From NCBI RefSeq assembly GCF_004349215.1, contig NZ_SMKU01000003.1:1-64000 (forward strand): a DNA stretch of 64,000 nt, written 5' to 3'. Below the pieces are notes generated by a model. The model did not search any database and had not been told where the DNA came from. It was given only the letters and a program-made list of their open reading frames with translations. This DNA comes from Actinomadura rubrisoli (lineage in GTDB: Bacteria; Actinomycetota; Actinomycetes; Streptosporangiales; Streptosporangiaceae). Each line of letters begins with the position of its first letter. Positions within the stretch are counted from its first letter, which is position 1. The position numbers and the translations under genes were made by a program. This document shows positions 45,308-55,577 of the stretch, one piece after another.

Positions 45308-45981
45308 ATGACCAGCGCCAAGAACAATGCGGCACAGAACGAGGTTGACGAGTCTCCTGTAGAGGTCAAGTACAAGGGGATCACGTATGTGGTTCCGCCT
45401 GCGCTCGACCTCCCGGTTGAGCTTCTGGAAACCGAAGGTGAGCTTGATGTCATCAGGCTCATGATCGGGGACGAAAAGTATGCGGAGTTTCGAGCAACCC
45501 AGCCGACTCTTCGGGATCTAAAGAATCTAGGAGAGTTGCTTTCTGATGCTGCGGGTTTTGGTGAGCTGGGAAACTAAGGCTGACCACTTGGATCCTGGTT
45601 AACCACTCTGATGCCCTGGAATCGGACCTGCTTGAGCATTTTCACGGAATCGACCTGCTAGACCTCTACCGGGGGACATTGAGTCTCCGTCGCGTCTGGG
45701 TCTGCATTCGTCGCCTCCTCAACATGCCGGGTAGGTCCGCCCTTGCCATGGCGATTGACCCAGGTTCCGAGTGGCGCACCTCCGACTACATGCTCGCCGA
45801 AATCATCGACCGGCTTGAGCTGAATAACTGGCTGCTGCTTGAAATCAACTCGGAGAACAACGAAATCCCACTGCCGGAACCTTATTGGCGCCCGGGGGTG
45901 ACCGAAGCGTTTACGGAACAGGACCAAGAGAGAACTTTTGCGACTCCTCGGGAGGTCGCGAATCTATTTGCGGGATTCTAG
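45308..45981 (+). CDS. Tail assembly chaperones, made with a -1 ribosomal frameshift
   Basis: The first frame (45308-45577) encodes an 89-residue acidic protein. Near its end GGGAAAC (45568-45574) precedes TAA. A -1 shift there continues into the overlapping frame to 45981 and yields a fusion of about 224 residues. This is the conserved G/GT arrangement of siphoviral tail assembly chaperones, which fold the tape measure. No independent start is needed for the second frame; the ATG at 45679 is internal to it. Confidence 0.85.
45568..45574 (+). promoter_or_regulatory. Slippery heptamer for -1 frameshifting
   Basis: GGGAAAC in the zero frame reads G-GGA-AAC and lies immediately before the TAA stop. 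It fits the X-XXY-YYZ rule, and the -1 frame downstream is open and conserved in character. Confidence 0.85.
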
Positions 45982-45990
45982 GAGGTGAGC

Positions 45991-48900
45991 ATGGCTGGCG
46001 CACCCGTAAGGGTAGGAGGCGGATACATTGAGGTCAGACCAAAGCTTACCGGCCTGGGTGATTTTAAGAGGCAGCTAAGGGCCAGGTTTGAAACTCTCGG
46101 CAAGGAAGCGTCCCGGTCCCTGCTGACGGGCGTTCAAAGGGGCATGGGTGACAGCCTTGATAGCGTAGTCAAGTCAACTAATCGTGCCGTCAATTCTGTG
46201 GCGAAGCTTCAGGCGCAGCAGGTCAAGGCCGCGCAGAAAGCCAACGACGCTATCACCAAGTCCAGTGAGGACGCCGCTAAGAGCCGGATACGCTGGGACA
46301 AGCATTGGTACAGCGAATCTCAGAAGAATATTGAGGCTCAGAGGAGGCTTTATCACGGCCTCTTTGATGAGATCGACAGGCGTGCGACCCGATCCGCCAG
46401 TGAGAGGCGAAGGGCTCAGGAAGCGCTAGGCAACTCTATCCTTGCCGATCTGAGGCGGGTCGATAGGGCTCATGCCGCTGCGATCAACGAGCAGAACAGA
46501 CGTGTGCAGCAGGCTGCCAGTTTCCAGCGGAGGACCCAGCAAGCTTTGGGAGAATCCATCCTCGCCGACATGCGGAGGATTGACAGGGCTCACGCTGAGG
46601 CTTTCCGAGAGCAGGCCCGCAGAACTGATGCGGCTGACAGGGCAATGCGCGCACAGCAGAATGCGCAAGCGAATCAGATCGTTTCTCAGCAGCGGCGGAT
46701 CAGCCGCGCGCATGCTCAGGCGTTTGCGGAGGATCGTTCGCGTCAGGAGGCCCTTGGCCGCCTGTTCATGCAGGACATTAACCGCCGTATCGCTATGGAT
46801 CGTATGCATGGTCGAGCCATACAGGAGAACGCTCGTCGTGAGGCAGCAGCCATTAGCGAGGCTCGCAGAGCGATGGAGGAGAGCAACCGAGCTTTCTCGA
46901 ACGCCGTTGAAGGCATCCGGCAGTACGGCAACCGCCTCCAGTCCTTCGGGCAGTCCTGGACTAGCTACGTCACGGCTCCCATTCTCGGAAGCATCGCGGT
47001 CATGTCGGCTTGGGGGCTCCAGACCGCCGCAACTATTGAAAAAGCCCGAATGGGTGTCGAAAGCATCCTTGTAGCCAACAAAGTTGCCGTATCGACCGCG
47101 AATGCGGCCACCAGGGCGGCTCTTGGTGACCTCCGCAAGTATGCGGAGGAGACCTCTTTCTCCTTCGGGGACATGGCCAACGGTGTTCAGCGATTGATCG
47201 CGGCCGGAGTGAGGCTCGATACCTCCGTTCATTGGATGAAGGTTCTCGGAGACGCAGCCGCTACCGGTGGCGCCGGTGTCCACGAAATGCAGCGTGCGAT
47301 CATCGCGCTGACTCAGTCAATTAATGCGCAACGGATCACCGCGCAGGACATGAACCAGCTACAGAACGCCAGCATTCCGATTTGGATGATCCTTCAGCAG
47401 ATCTACAAGAAGAACCGCATGGAACTTCTCAAGATGGCCAAGGCAGGAGAACTCAACTCGGAAGAAGTCTGGCCAAAGGTAATTAAGTGGATGGAGCGTT
47501 ACCGGGGCAACGCCAAGAAGATGGCGGACGCCATTCCACTTGAAAATCTCAAGAACAAGATTGAGCAATTCAAGAACTCTCTCGCCGATGTCATCATGGA
47601 GCCGAAGAACGCCAAGGCACTGAACAACCTTTTCAATAATCTAGGCGATTCTTTGGAGAAGGTGACGCCGGTATTCAGCAACCTCGTCACAATGATTCTT
47701 CCTGCGCTTAACAAGGGCCTCGCTCTGTTTGAAAGCGCGATGACCCAGCTTGAGCAGCATCCTTTCCTCGCGAAGATTTTGCTGATGGCGGCGGCGCTCG
47801 GACCGCTCGCAATCGGGTTCGGCCTTCTCGCCCGGACGCTTGGATTCGTTCTCGGGCCGTTTGCCAAGATCCGACAGCTAATAGGGAAGACCGCCGGGGC
47901 AGACGGCCGCCTTCGAGGCGGGCTTCTCAAAACGACCGGTGTTGTCCGCACGCTCGGAAAGTCAATTATGTGGCTTACCGGCCTCGGTGCTTTCGGGCAG
48001 CTCATTGGGGCGGCCGCGAAGATCTCGGCGGTCGGTATCGGTCGCGGAGCCAAAGCGACCGGGAAGGCCACCGGCCGCGCCGTAGGTGGTCTGTTCGATG
48101 ATGCCGGGCCGACCAAGCGCATCGCCAGCGGAGCCAAGACCAAGGCGCGCAGCGGGCTTTCAGGGGCCTCTGGGGCCGTCTCTTCTCTGGTCGGGCGTAT
48201 CCCCGGCTTGCAGAAGCTGACTGGGGTCCTGGGGAAGCTGAAGGGGATCCTGAGGTCTCCCTGGGGTATCGCAGCGGTCGCGGCCATTGTCGCCGCCCTT
48301 GTCGCGTTTGGTGTGGCTGTTGTCGGAGCCTGGAAGAAGTCGGAAGCCTTCCGCTCAGCGGTCGGCTTCATGTGGTTTCAGCTCAAGGACATTTTCTCCA
48401 AGATCAAGAACGCGTTCGGCAACGTTTTTGGTGGGGAGAATGCTAGCAAGCTAGATACCTTCGGGGCCAAGTTCAAGGCGTTCGGCGACTGGATGACAGT
48501 CAACGTCCTGATGCCGATCAATACGGCTCTGATGTGGGTTCGCGACAACTTCGGCACCCTGTTCGCTGGTGCCGTCCTGGGATTCCAGGTCCTCGCTAAT
48601 GTCGTCATCGGGAACGTCACTCCGATCCTTCAAGGGCTTTGGAGCATACTCGGTTCCGTCTTCAAAATGATCGGCAATGTCATTGGCATGGTCGTGAAGG
48701 CCGTAAAGAACTTCCTTAGCTGGGCAAAGATCACCGATGGTGCGTCCAGCGCGACAGGCGGAATGACGGTCAAGGGCGGCGCTCTTGGCAAGACGATCGT
48801 CTTGCTGATTTCAACGTTCGCGGCATTCGGCAAACTGATGAATGCCATTGTCTCGTCCATCAATATCGCTGCCCAGGCTTTTGCCGGCCTGTTCAATGTC

Positions 48901-51705
48901 ATCGGCGCCACGGCCAAGGCAATCGGGCAGCTCACCAGCGGCGACTTCAAGGGCGCTTGGAACACTTTTAAGGGCGGTTTCGGTGATTCCCTCGGGAAGA
49001 TCTGGGATGCGGTAAAGAAGACCGGAGGGAAGTTCAAGGAGGCTTTTGATCTCAAGGGCATTCTTAACGAGAACACCTCGCGATTCAACAAGCTCTTTGA
49101 TGCCGCTGGGAAGTCCAAGACGCCGTCCAAGCAGAGCACGAAGACCGGCAAAAAGCCTAAGGGGTCCGGAGACGTAAACACCAGTCTCGGGGGGTCCTCG
49201 GACGGCGAGGACGGCGGATCAGGTTCAGAGGCGAAGAAAAAGAAGAAGGCAGCCACAAAAAAGAAGGCTAAGAGCGAAGCTCGGAAGAAGGCCGAGACCG
49301 CTAAGAAGCGGTTCGACTCTGCTAAAAAGACGCTGCTGAACGCGTTTTCGACCTTCCTGGGAGCACTAAAGGGCAACGCGGAGCAGGTAAAAAAGGCTGG
49401 CGACACCCTAGTCAAGAACGTTGAGAACGCTTTCGACAAGGTTGGCAAGAGCAAGGCCGGTGACCGGGCAGTCGCGTACCTCAAGGGCGTGAACGCGAAG
49501 CTAGTCTCTATCGCCAAGCAGCGTGATGCGATCCTCGCCAAGATTGATGAGGCGAAGGATTTCCAGAAGACTGTTACATCTGGCGCCAAGGATGCGGCGT
49601 CCCTCGGCAATCTGCCGTACTCCAACACCACGGCTGAGGGAGTTGCGAAGGGCCTTCAAGAGCGGCTTGCCAAGATCAAGCAGTTCGTCAATGTCATCAA
49701 GACGTTGGCCAAGCGCGGACTGAATAAGAGCCTTCTACGCCAGGTCGTTGACATGGGTCCGGTCGATGGGCTCGCTCTCGGAAACACTCTGCTCGCTGCG
49801 AACAAGAGCACGTGGGCGGCGATCAATTCAGCCCAGTCCGAGATTGACAAGACCGCTGCGCAACTTGGATCCACTGCAACCCAAGTCATCTTCGGCTCCG
49901 TCAAGGAGCTTCAGAAGAAGGGCGCAAGCCTCCAGGCGCAGATGGACAAGATTGCTCGGGATGCAATCAGGAAGGTCGCAAAGACCTTCGGCATTGGGTG
50001 GAACGAAATTCGCAAGATTACCGGCGACGGTATGTCCAAGACGAACAGGAAACTCAATGACGGATTGACGTCCACGAAGAAGAATGTCCAGAGCGCCACG
50101 ACTGCGGTTAAGTCGTCTTGGTCCGGCATGGTCAAGGACATGAACCAGACCACCTCCAAGATGGTCACGGTCACTTATGGGAAGGGCGCTCAAAAGGTCG
50201 TCAATACGATGGCCTCAATTGCAGGCACCAAGAATCCGCTTCCCAACCTGGGGTTCAAGTACTCGACTGGAGGTGTAGCACCCGGCTACGCGCCACGACG
50301 AGACACCGTCCCAGCGATGCTTTCTCCCGGCGAAGGCGTGATTGTTCCTGAGCTGACTCGCCAGATCGGACCAGCCCAACTCCACGCCTGGAACAAGGCC
50401 GCGATGATGGGCCGGAACGTTTTCGCAACGGGTGGAGTCGTTGACGGGGCTAAGTGGGTCGACGCCCACAAGGACGACCCCTTTGAAGGTTATGCCGACG
50501 CAATGAAGGCCGCTTTCAAGGGCGTACTCGATCCGGCCGCCGCTGCACTCGGCAGTCTGGGCAAGTTCGGTTCCATCGAGTCCGGAGACTTCAAGTCTCG
50601 ATACCCGGATTTGATGAAGTGGGCCAAGGAGCTGGACAAGCGTTCCTTCGGGTCCGCTGCGGGGGTCATCAAGGTCGCTGCCTCTCAGATCGGCGAGGGC
50701 GACCGAGGCGGGAGCGACAATAACCTCAATAAGTACAACCAGTTCAACGGCGAAGCCTGGTGCGCAGACTTCATTTCTTGGATTGTTGACCACGCTAAGG
50801 CCAATAAGGCGTACTTCGGTTCCCCCACGGGAACCCCCGCCAATCGCTGGCCTGCTGTCGCTACCTGGATTGCTCAGGCCGGAGGCAAGAGGCCGGTTTC
50901 TCAGGCTCGACCGGGCGATCTCGCAACCTATGGCGGAACCTCTCACATCAACCTAGTTGTGAAAAACCTCGGCGGCGGTCGTCTTCTGACCATCGGTGGC
51001 AACCAAGGCCCTCTGGTTGAGTCCGGTGTCCGGACTAATGCAGACGGTGTTCTGCGGCCTAAGTTCTCCAGCCTTCCTGGAGGCTCCGTCAATCCTTGGC
51101 CTGGAAGCCTAAACATCCCGACTACGGGACACGGCGACCTTGGTGGGGGCACGGACGGTGGGGGCGGTACGCCTTCCAAGAACCGCGCTCTCGGCAGGCG
51201 GATGCTTTCCGACATCGGGCTAGGTTCCCAGTGGAGCGCCCTGGACAACATCTGGACTCGCGAAAGCAATTGGAATCATCACGCAATGAATCCAAGCTCG
51301 GGAGCGTACGGCATTCCGCAGGCGCTACCCGCTTCCAAGATGCGGTCGGCAGGGGCTGACTGGCATGACAACCCGGCAACACAAATCCGCTGGGGTCTCG
51401 GCTACATCAGGGGTCGCTACGGGTCCCCTAACGGAGCCTGGTCTTTCTGGCGTAATCACCATTGGTACGAAGACGGCGCTTGGAGTATTCCCAGCAATCG
51501 TCACGCCGCGATGCTACATCGTGGCGAAATGGTTGTTCCTTCCAAGCCAGCGGAGTCCTTCCGTGACGCATTGAAGGGCCGCCGATCCGGCAATGTCGGC
51601 GGGGATACCTACAACTTCACGCTGAACAATCAGCCTGGGCTTCCAAGTGAAAAGCAGGTCATCAAGGCAATGTCCTACGCCCACACCCTCTACGGGCGTA
51701 GGTAA
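45991..51705 (+). CDS. Tape measure protein with CHAP and lytic transglycosylase-like domains
   Basis: The 1,904-residue protein sets tail length and travels down the tube at injection. Residues about 130-290 contain repeated 40-residue helices of the type ALGxSILADxRRxDRAHA. A hydrophobic segment lies near residue 755 and a Lys-rich stretch near 1085. Residues about 1560-1690 form a CHAP peptidase (EAWCADFISW Cys near 1591, SHINLVV His near 1652). Residues about 1730-1830 look like a lytic transglycosylase (TRESNWNH with Glu near 1758, AYGIPQALPASK). Both would cut peptidoglycan during DNA entry. ATG 45991 follows GGAGGTGA. Confidence 0.93.
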   Translation: MAGAPVRVGGGYIEVRPKLTGLGDFKRQLRARFETLGKEASRSLLTGVQRGMGDSLDSVVKSTNRAVNSVAKLQAQQVKAAQKANDAITKSSEDAAKSRIRWDKHWYSESQKNIEAQRRLYHGLFDEIDRRATRSASERRRAQEALGNSILADLRRVDRAHAAAINEQNRRVQQAASFQRRTQQALGESILADMRRIDRAHAEAFREQARRTDAADRAMRAQQNAQANQIVSQQRRISRAHAQAFAEDRSRQEALGRLFMQDINRRIAMDRMHGRAIQENARREAAAISEARRAMEESNRAFSNAVEGIRQYGNRLQSFGQSWTSYVTAPILGSIAVMSAWGLQTAATIEKARMGVESILVANKVAVSTANAATRAALGDLRKYAEETSFSFGDMANGVQRLIAAGVRLDTSVHWMKVLGDAAATGGAGVHEMQRAIIALTQSINAQRITAQDMNQLQNASIPIWMILQQIYKKNRMELLKMAKAGELNSEEVWPKVIKWMERYRGNAKKMADAIPLENLKNKIEQFKNSLADVIMEPKNAKALNNLFNNLGDSLEKVTPVFSNLVTMILPALNKGLALFESAMTQLEQHPFLAKILLMAAALGPLAIGFGLLARTLGFVLGPFAKIRQLIGKTAGADGRLRGGLLKTTGVVRTLGKSIMWLTGLGAFGQLIGAAAKISAVGIGRGAKATGKATGRAVGGLFDDAGPTKRIASGAKTKARSGLSGASGAVSSLVGRIPGLQKLTGVLGKLKGILRSPWGIAAVAAIVAALVAFGVAVVGAWKKSEAFRSAVGFMWFQLKDIFSKIKNAFGNVFGGENASKLDTFGAKFKAFGDWMTVNVLMPINTALMWVRDNFGTLFAGAVLGFQVLANVVIGNVTPILQGLWSILGSVFKMIGNVIGMVVKAVKNFLSWAKITDGASSATGGMTVKGGALGKTIVLLISTFAAFGKLMNAIVSSINIAAQAFAGLFNVIGATAKAIGQLTSGDFKGAWNTFKGGFGDSLGKIWDAVKKTGGKFKEAFDLKGILNENTSRFNKLFDAAGKSKTPSKQSTKTGKKPKGSGDVNTSLGGSSDGEDGGSGSEAKKKKKAATKKKAKSEARKKAETAKKRFDSAKKTLLNAFSTFLGALKGNAEQVKKAGDTLVKNVENAFDKVGKSKAGDRAVAYLKGVNAKLVSIAKQRDAILAKIDEAKDFQKTVTSGAKDAASLGNLPYSNTTAEGVAKGLQERLAKIKQFVNVIKTLAKRGLNKSLLRQVVDMGPVDGLALGNTLLAANKSTWAAINSAQSEIDKTAAQLGSTATQVIFGSVKELQKKGASLQAQMDKIARDAIRKVAKTFGIGWNEIRKITGDGMSKTNRKLNDGLTSTKKNVQSATTAVKSSWSGMVKDMNQTTSKMVTVTYGKGAQKVVNTMASIAGTKNPLPNLGFKYSTGGVAPGYAPRRDTVPAMLSPGEGVIVPELTRQIGPAQLHAWNKAAMMGRNVFATGGVVDGAKWVDAHKDDPFEGYADAMKAAFKGVLDPAAAALGSLGKFGSIESGDFKSRYPDLMKWAKELDKRSFGSAAGVIKVAASQIGEGDRGGSDNNLNKYNQFNGEAWCADFISWIVDHAKANKAYFGSPTGTPANRWPAVATWIAQAGGKRPVSQARPGDLATYGGTSHINLVVKNLGGGRLLTIGGNQGPLVESGVRTNADGVLRPKFSSLPGGSVNPWPGSLNIPTTGHGDLGGGTDGGGGTPSKNRALGRRMLSDIGLGSQWSALDNIWTRESNWNHHAMNPSSGAYGIPQALPASKMRSAGADWHDNPATQIRWGLGYIRGRYGSPNGAWSFWRNHHWYEDGAWSIPSNRHAAMLHRGEMVVPSKPAESFRDALKGRRSGNVGGDTYNFTLNNQPGLPSEKQVIKAMSYAHTLYGRR

Positions 51706-51721
51706 ACGAAGGGGGTAGGAC

Positions 51722-52798
51722 TTGCCCATTCCAGTCCCAGGGGTAGACACTCCTACCCCTGGAAATCCAAACAATCCCGGTGGCGGGGGAGGAGTCTCCC
51801 CCGCCATTCCGCCTAGTTACCGTCGTCGGATCTCCTGGATCTATCCGGCCATCACGGCTGACGTCAGCTCCCGGTCTGAGATCCTCCTGACGGGAGACAT
51901 CTCGGGGAACAACACGGGGATTATCGTCCAGCCCGGGATTAAGGGATTCGATGCTGCCCCGTACGAACTGACTCTAGACAAGCTTCCGGCCCTGGATGGA
52001 TCCGTTCCCCGTCACGTTAGGGCCGATGTCCGGGAAGTCATGCTTCCGCTATTCCTGTGGGCACCTGACAGAACGTCCCTGCTCGTTCTGAAGCGGGATC
52101 TTCTGGTGGCGCTCGACCCTGCCAAGGGCATGGGAACACTGGCGGTCGTTGAAACTGACGGTCTCGGGAATGAATCCGTTCGCTACTTGGACTGCTATTA
52201 CGCCGGTGGGCTCGAAGGGGACGAATCCGAAGGCTACGACTTTGTCTGCCTTATTTACGGCCTGGTCCTCCAGGCCCCTGACCCGATGTGGTACGGGCCG
52301 AAGATCGCACCCTCAACCCCGGATCGGTTCAGCTCCACTGTTCCGGTGAATTTCTTCACGGGAAAGCCGCGAGGAGCGCCTGACGAACACATCGGAGCCT
52401 TCTTTCCTGTCCACCTCTCGAAATCCACATACGTGGAGGACAAGACCTACACCGTTCAGAACCCCGGGGACCGGGACGCCTGGCCAGTGTGGCGAGTATT
52501 CGGCACGGGAGCGAAGAACGTCTCTATCACTGAGATCAGCACAGGAAAGGGCATTGTTGTCGCGTACAACTTCGCCTCTGACAGTGACACCGTGACGATT
52601 GACACTCGGCCTGGATTCAAGACCATCACCAATTCTGCCGGACTCAACCTGTGGCCGAACACGGCTACAGGAACAGCGATGTTCCAAATTGCACCCGGAG
52701 CCAACCGCATCAGGCTTGATTTCGAGCCGGCCACGGAGACTTCCGTGGTCAATACATTCGTCTTCTACAGCTTTTATCCGCGATATCTGGGGGCCTGA
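51722..52798 (+). CDS. Distal tail protein
   Basis: The 358-residue protein follows the tape measure and matches the position and general beta-rich character of siphoviral Dit proteins, the hub between tube and baseplate. The Pro/Gly-rich first 30 residues precede RRISWIYPAIT. The TTG at 51722 follows GGGGGTAGG. Confidence 0.75.
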   Translation: MPIPVPGVDTPTPGNPNNPGGGGGVSPAIPPSYRRRISWIYPAITADVSSRSEILLTGDISGNNTGIIVQPGIKGFDAAPYELTLDKLPALDGSVPRHVRADVREVMLPLFLWAPDRTSLLVLKRDLLVALDPAKGMGTLAVVETDGLGNESVRYLDCYYAGGLEGDESEGYDFVCLIYGLVLQAPDPMWYGPKIAPSTPDRFSSTVPVNFFTGKPRGAPDEHIGAFFPVHLSKSTYVEDKTYTVQNPGDRDAWPVWRVFGTGAKNVSITEISTGKGIVVAYNFASDSDTVTIDTRPGFKTITNSAGLNLWPNTATGTAMFQIAPGANRIRLDFEPATETSVVNTFVFYSFYPRYLGA

Positions 52799-54150
52799 TG
52801 GACAGTGAGTTCCGAATTGACGTCCTGAAGCTCGTCAACATGGGCACCTTGGCATCTCCTTTGTGGCGTTGGCGTCGGTCCGGAATCGTCGACAGTTATA
52901 CCCAGCTTGATTGCATCGTGCGGTACAACGCGGTGGGGTCATGGGTACTCCACATGCCTTTGAACGCCCCTCAGACGGCCTTGCTCGTCCCTGGATGCCG
53001 GGTGGCTATCTGGCTGCCCGACATGTCTCTTCCGGTCCTCTCAGGGCCGCTCAGGACCATTGAGAGGGAATGGAGCGAGGATGCTCCTGGCCCTGGCGTC
53101 GTCAGGTTCTCAGGGGTGTGCGACAACACGATTCTCGCCGAGCGGCTGGTGTGGCCTAACGGGGATCAGGGATTGACGCTCGGCCCGGATGCTGCTGGCT
53201 ACCGCCAGCCTTTCGCATACTCCGGAAACAACACGCTTGTTTCGATGGAACGCACGTTGCACGAATTGCCCTATTTCAACTTCGGGCCTGGCGCGTACGA
53301 GCCCAGGCGGGAAAAGGGCGTGTATCACCTCCCTCCGGGCGCCTGGCCTTCACCCGACAGCCAGCCCAAGACGGGATGGAAGCTGCGCTTCGTGCCGCTC
53401 CTTGAAGCGCTTCAGGCACGAGTCGAGTCCGCTCTTGACGACGTCGACGGGGTCATTCCAATGGGATTCCGATGGGTCTGGGATCCGACCATTGAGCAAA
53501 TACGCCTTCAGACCTTCAATCCGAATCAGAACCCTGCCGGTGGAGTGAAGTTCTCCAAGGAGATCGGAAATCTCCGATCGTACACGTATTCCATCAATGC
53601 GCCCAAGGCCAACTATTTCATGATGGGTCTGCGCAATGATGACGAAACTCATCCCGAGTGGCAAGACCTTTGGATCGGTGACAAGAGGTCCGAAACTCCG
53701 GAATGGGGGACGCACGCTGAAGCCTACCTTGATCACACCGACATCTCTTTCTACAGGAGAGATGGTGACGACAAAATCATCTGGCCTCACAATCCGCCGC
53801 AGCCGGGCGACAAGCCGAGCCCCGATTGGGACGCTATCAACATGGCATTGAATTCTGATGCCAAGGAAAATGCCGCAACGGCCTCGTTGTCCGTCACTCC
53901 CATCAACACAGTCGGATGCAGGGTCGGGCGTGATTACTGGCTCGGAGACCGAGTGCACGTCGAGATCGATGAAGAGGCTCTGACCGAAGTTCTTCGGGAA
54001 ATCCACTTGAGCGACGGATCTGACGGACCGCTCATAGAGCCGACCATCGGCACTCCGGACGCCACGGAAACCCCGGCGATCTACACGGACATTAGCCGTC
54101 TCTGGCAGGCCGTGACGCGACTGCAACGACTTCAGGGAGGCCGCAAGTAA
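52798..54150 (+). CDS. Baseplate hub protein, ReqiPepy6 Gp37-like
   Basis: The 450-residue protein resembles the Gp37-like family of actinophage tail proteins, with PVLSGPLRTIEREWS near the N-terminus and WLGDRVHVEID near the C-terminus. It probably forms the tail-associated hub under the distal tail protein. Its ATG overlaps the stop of the upstream gene, and its stop overlaps the next start. Confidence 0.8.
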   Translation: MDSEFRIDVLKLVNMGTLASPLWRWRRSGIVDSYTQLDCIVRYNAVGSWVLHMPLNAPQTALLVPGCRVAIWLPDMSLPVLSGPLRTIEREWSEDAPGPGVVRFSGVCDNTILAERLVWPNGDQGLTLGPDAAGYRQPFAYSGNNTLVSMERTLHELPYFNFGPGAYEPRREKGVYHLPPGAWPSPDSQPKTGWKLRFVPLLEALQARVESALDDVDGVIPMGFRWVWDPTIEQIRLQTFNPNQNPAGGVKFSKEIGNLRSYTYSINAPKANYFMMGLRNDDETHPEWQDLWIGDKRSETPEWGTHAEAYLDHTDISFYRRDGDDKIIWPHNPPQPGDKPSPDWDAINMALNSDAKENAATASLSVTPINTVGCRVGRDYWLGDRVHVEIDEEALTEVLREIHLSDGSDGPLIEPTIGTPDATETPAIYTDISRLWQAVTRLQRLQGGRK

Positions 54151-55265
54151 TGGCTGAGCAGTATTACCCGTTCGACACGGGAACTGGCGCGTCTGTCACT
54201 GACGACCAGTGGACGACGATGGCCCGCAATCTCAGGCGCACAGGAATTGAGGGGGACATCTCCAATGAATCTCTCAAGGTGAAGCCGTCCTCTAGCACGC
54301 GGGCGTCGATCGTCTCTCCGGGTGAAGCGTGGGTTATTGGGCATCAGTACTTGTCCAATGCCGAGATCTCCCTACCTCATGCGGAGAACATCTCAGGCAA
54401 GCCACGCATCGATCTTATTGTCCTTCGCATCGACCGGACGGCAGACACGATTCACCCTGTGGTCATCACTGGTGTGCCTGCGGACAACCCGGTTACTCCG
54501 GATCTGCTCGGAAACCACAGCGCCTTTATCTCTACCCTTGATCCGGGCGCACAGTGGGACCTTCCGCTAGGTCAGGTGCGGGTTGAGGCCGGAGCGGCTG
54601 TCATTGCTGCGGACAAGTACACGGATATCCGCTGGCTGGGAGAATTCGCCACTACCACCGGCACCAGCGGCAACAGGAACCCGTATTGGGGAATGCGTCC
54701 CTTCGGTTCCATCCATTTTGAGTACGACACCCGCAGGTGGGCAGGCTGGGACGGATACAAGTGGGGGATCATTGCGGAATATGGCCCGTTTCGGCCCTAC
54801 ACCCCAGTCATTCAGTGGCAGGTCAATGACTCCGGGGCACAGGTGACCAATGATTCCGGCTGGTCAACTCAAGGCCGCTGGCGATACGTCGCGGATAACG
54901 CGGTCGACGTCAGCATTTACGCGAAGCTGAACTACGACATCAACGATACTCAGGACAATCCGATCTCCGTGGTCGATCCAGAATCGTTCATGCGTGTCAC
55001 GCTGCCAGTTCCGACCGGCAATGCAGGTGACGCCTACTCGCTGCTGAACCTTTTCTACCAGCGGGGCCGCCAAAGCGGCGATATGCGTACCGGCTACGGG
55101 CTTTGCTGGTCCAATCGCGAAAACATTGCACGCCTGGTCCTCCAGGGAACGCAGTTCGATGGCATCAGCGCAGCCGGAAACCTGGACACGCTGACCAACA
55201 ATACGCGGCTCAGCAAGAACACCACGATTCGGATATCCGGCGTTTATGAGGCCGCAGGAATCTAG
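54150..55265 (+). CDS. Minor tail/baseplate protein
   Basis: The N-terminal 170 residues (MAEQYYPFDTGTGASVTDDQ; KPRIDLIVLRIDRTA) resemble baseplate adaptor segments that anchor receptor-binding modules. The C-terminal half is beta-rich and more variable in character. It may contribute to host recognition. Naming is by position and general pattern. Confidence 0.7.
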   Translation: MAEQYYPFDTGTGASVTDDQWTTMARNLRRTGIEGDISNESLKVKPSSSTRASIVSPGEAWVIGHQYLSNAEISLPHAENISGKPRIDLIVLRIDRTADTIHPVVITGVPADNPVTPDLLGNHSAFISTLDPGAQWDLPLGQVRVEAGAAVIAADKYTDIRWLGEFATTTGTSGNRNPYWGMRPFGSIHFEYDTRRWAGWDGYKWGIIAEYGPFRPYTPVIQWQVNDSGAQVTNDSGWSTQGRWRYVADNAVDVSIYAKLNYDINDTQDNPISVVDPESFMRVTLPVPTGNAGDAYSLLNLFYQRGRQSGDMRTGYGLCWSNRENIARLVLQGTQFDGISAAGNLDTLTNNTRLSKNTTIRISGVYEAAGI

Positions 55266-55274
55266 GAGGCCCAC

Positions 55275-55505
55275 TTGGCGGACAATGACCCCAAAATTGA
55301 AATCTCCCTCAAAGAGATCTACGACGAGTTCAGGCAGCTTAGCTCCGACATTCGGAATCTGGTCAGCAAGGTAGATGGTTCAAAGGCGATTACCGACGAC
55401 CACGAGTCCCGGATTCGCACTCTCGAAAAGTACAAGTACGCGGTTCCGCTGACGGTGATTATGGCCGTCGTAGTGGAGGTCATCCGCTTCACAGGTAAGG
55501 GCTAG
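55275..55505 (+). CDS. Small coiled-coil plus C-terminal membrane anchor protein (XhlA-like)
   Basis: This is a 76-residue protein with an N-terminal coiled coil (LKEIYDEFRQLSSDIRNLVS) and a single C-terminal membrane segment (YAVPLTVIMAVVVEVIRF). This is the architecture of XhlA/hemolysin-type lysis helpers. The TTG 55275 follows AGGAGG. It lies directly before the endolysin gene. Confidence 0.7.
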   Translation: MADNDPKIEISLKEIYDEFRQLSSDIRNLVSKVDGSKAITDDHESRIRTLEKYKYAVPLTVIMAVVVEVIRFTGKG

Positions 55506-55523
55506 CAGACCACTCATCGAGCA

Positions 55524-55550
55524 GCGCCCGCCCCTCTCGGGGTTGGGCGC
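55524..55550 (+). terminator. Hairpin before the endolysin gene
   Basis: GCGCCC and GGGCGC enclose an inner CCCC/GGGG stem, followed by TTCTCC. It separates the tail transcript from the lysin. Confidence 0.6.
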
Positions 55551-55577
55551 TTCTCCATGCCCAAAAGGAGGGCCTTA

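Noticed and set aside
48630..49631. 333-codon minus-strand frame opposite the tape measure
   Set aside because: It is antisense to the Lys-rich part of the tape measure, which produces long Phe/Leu-rich open frames by codon bias.
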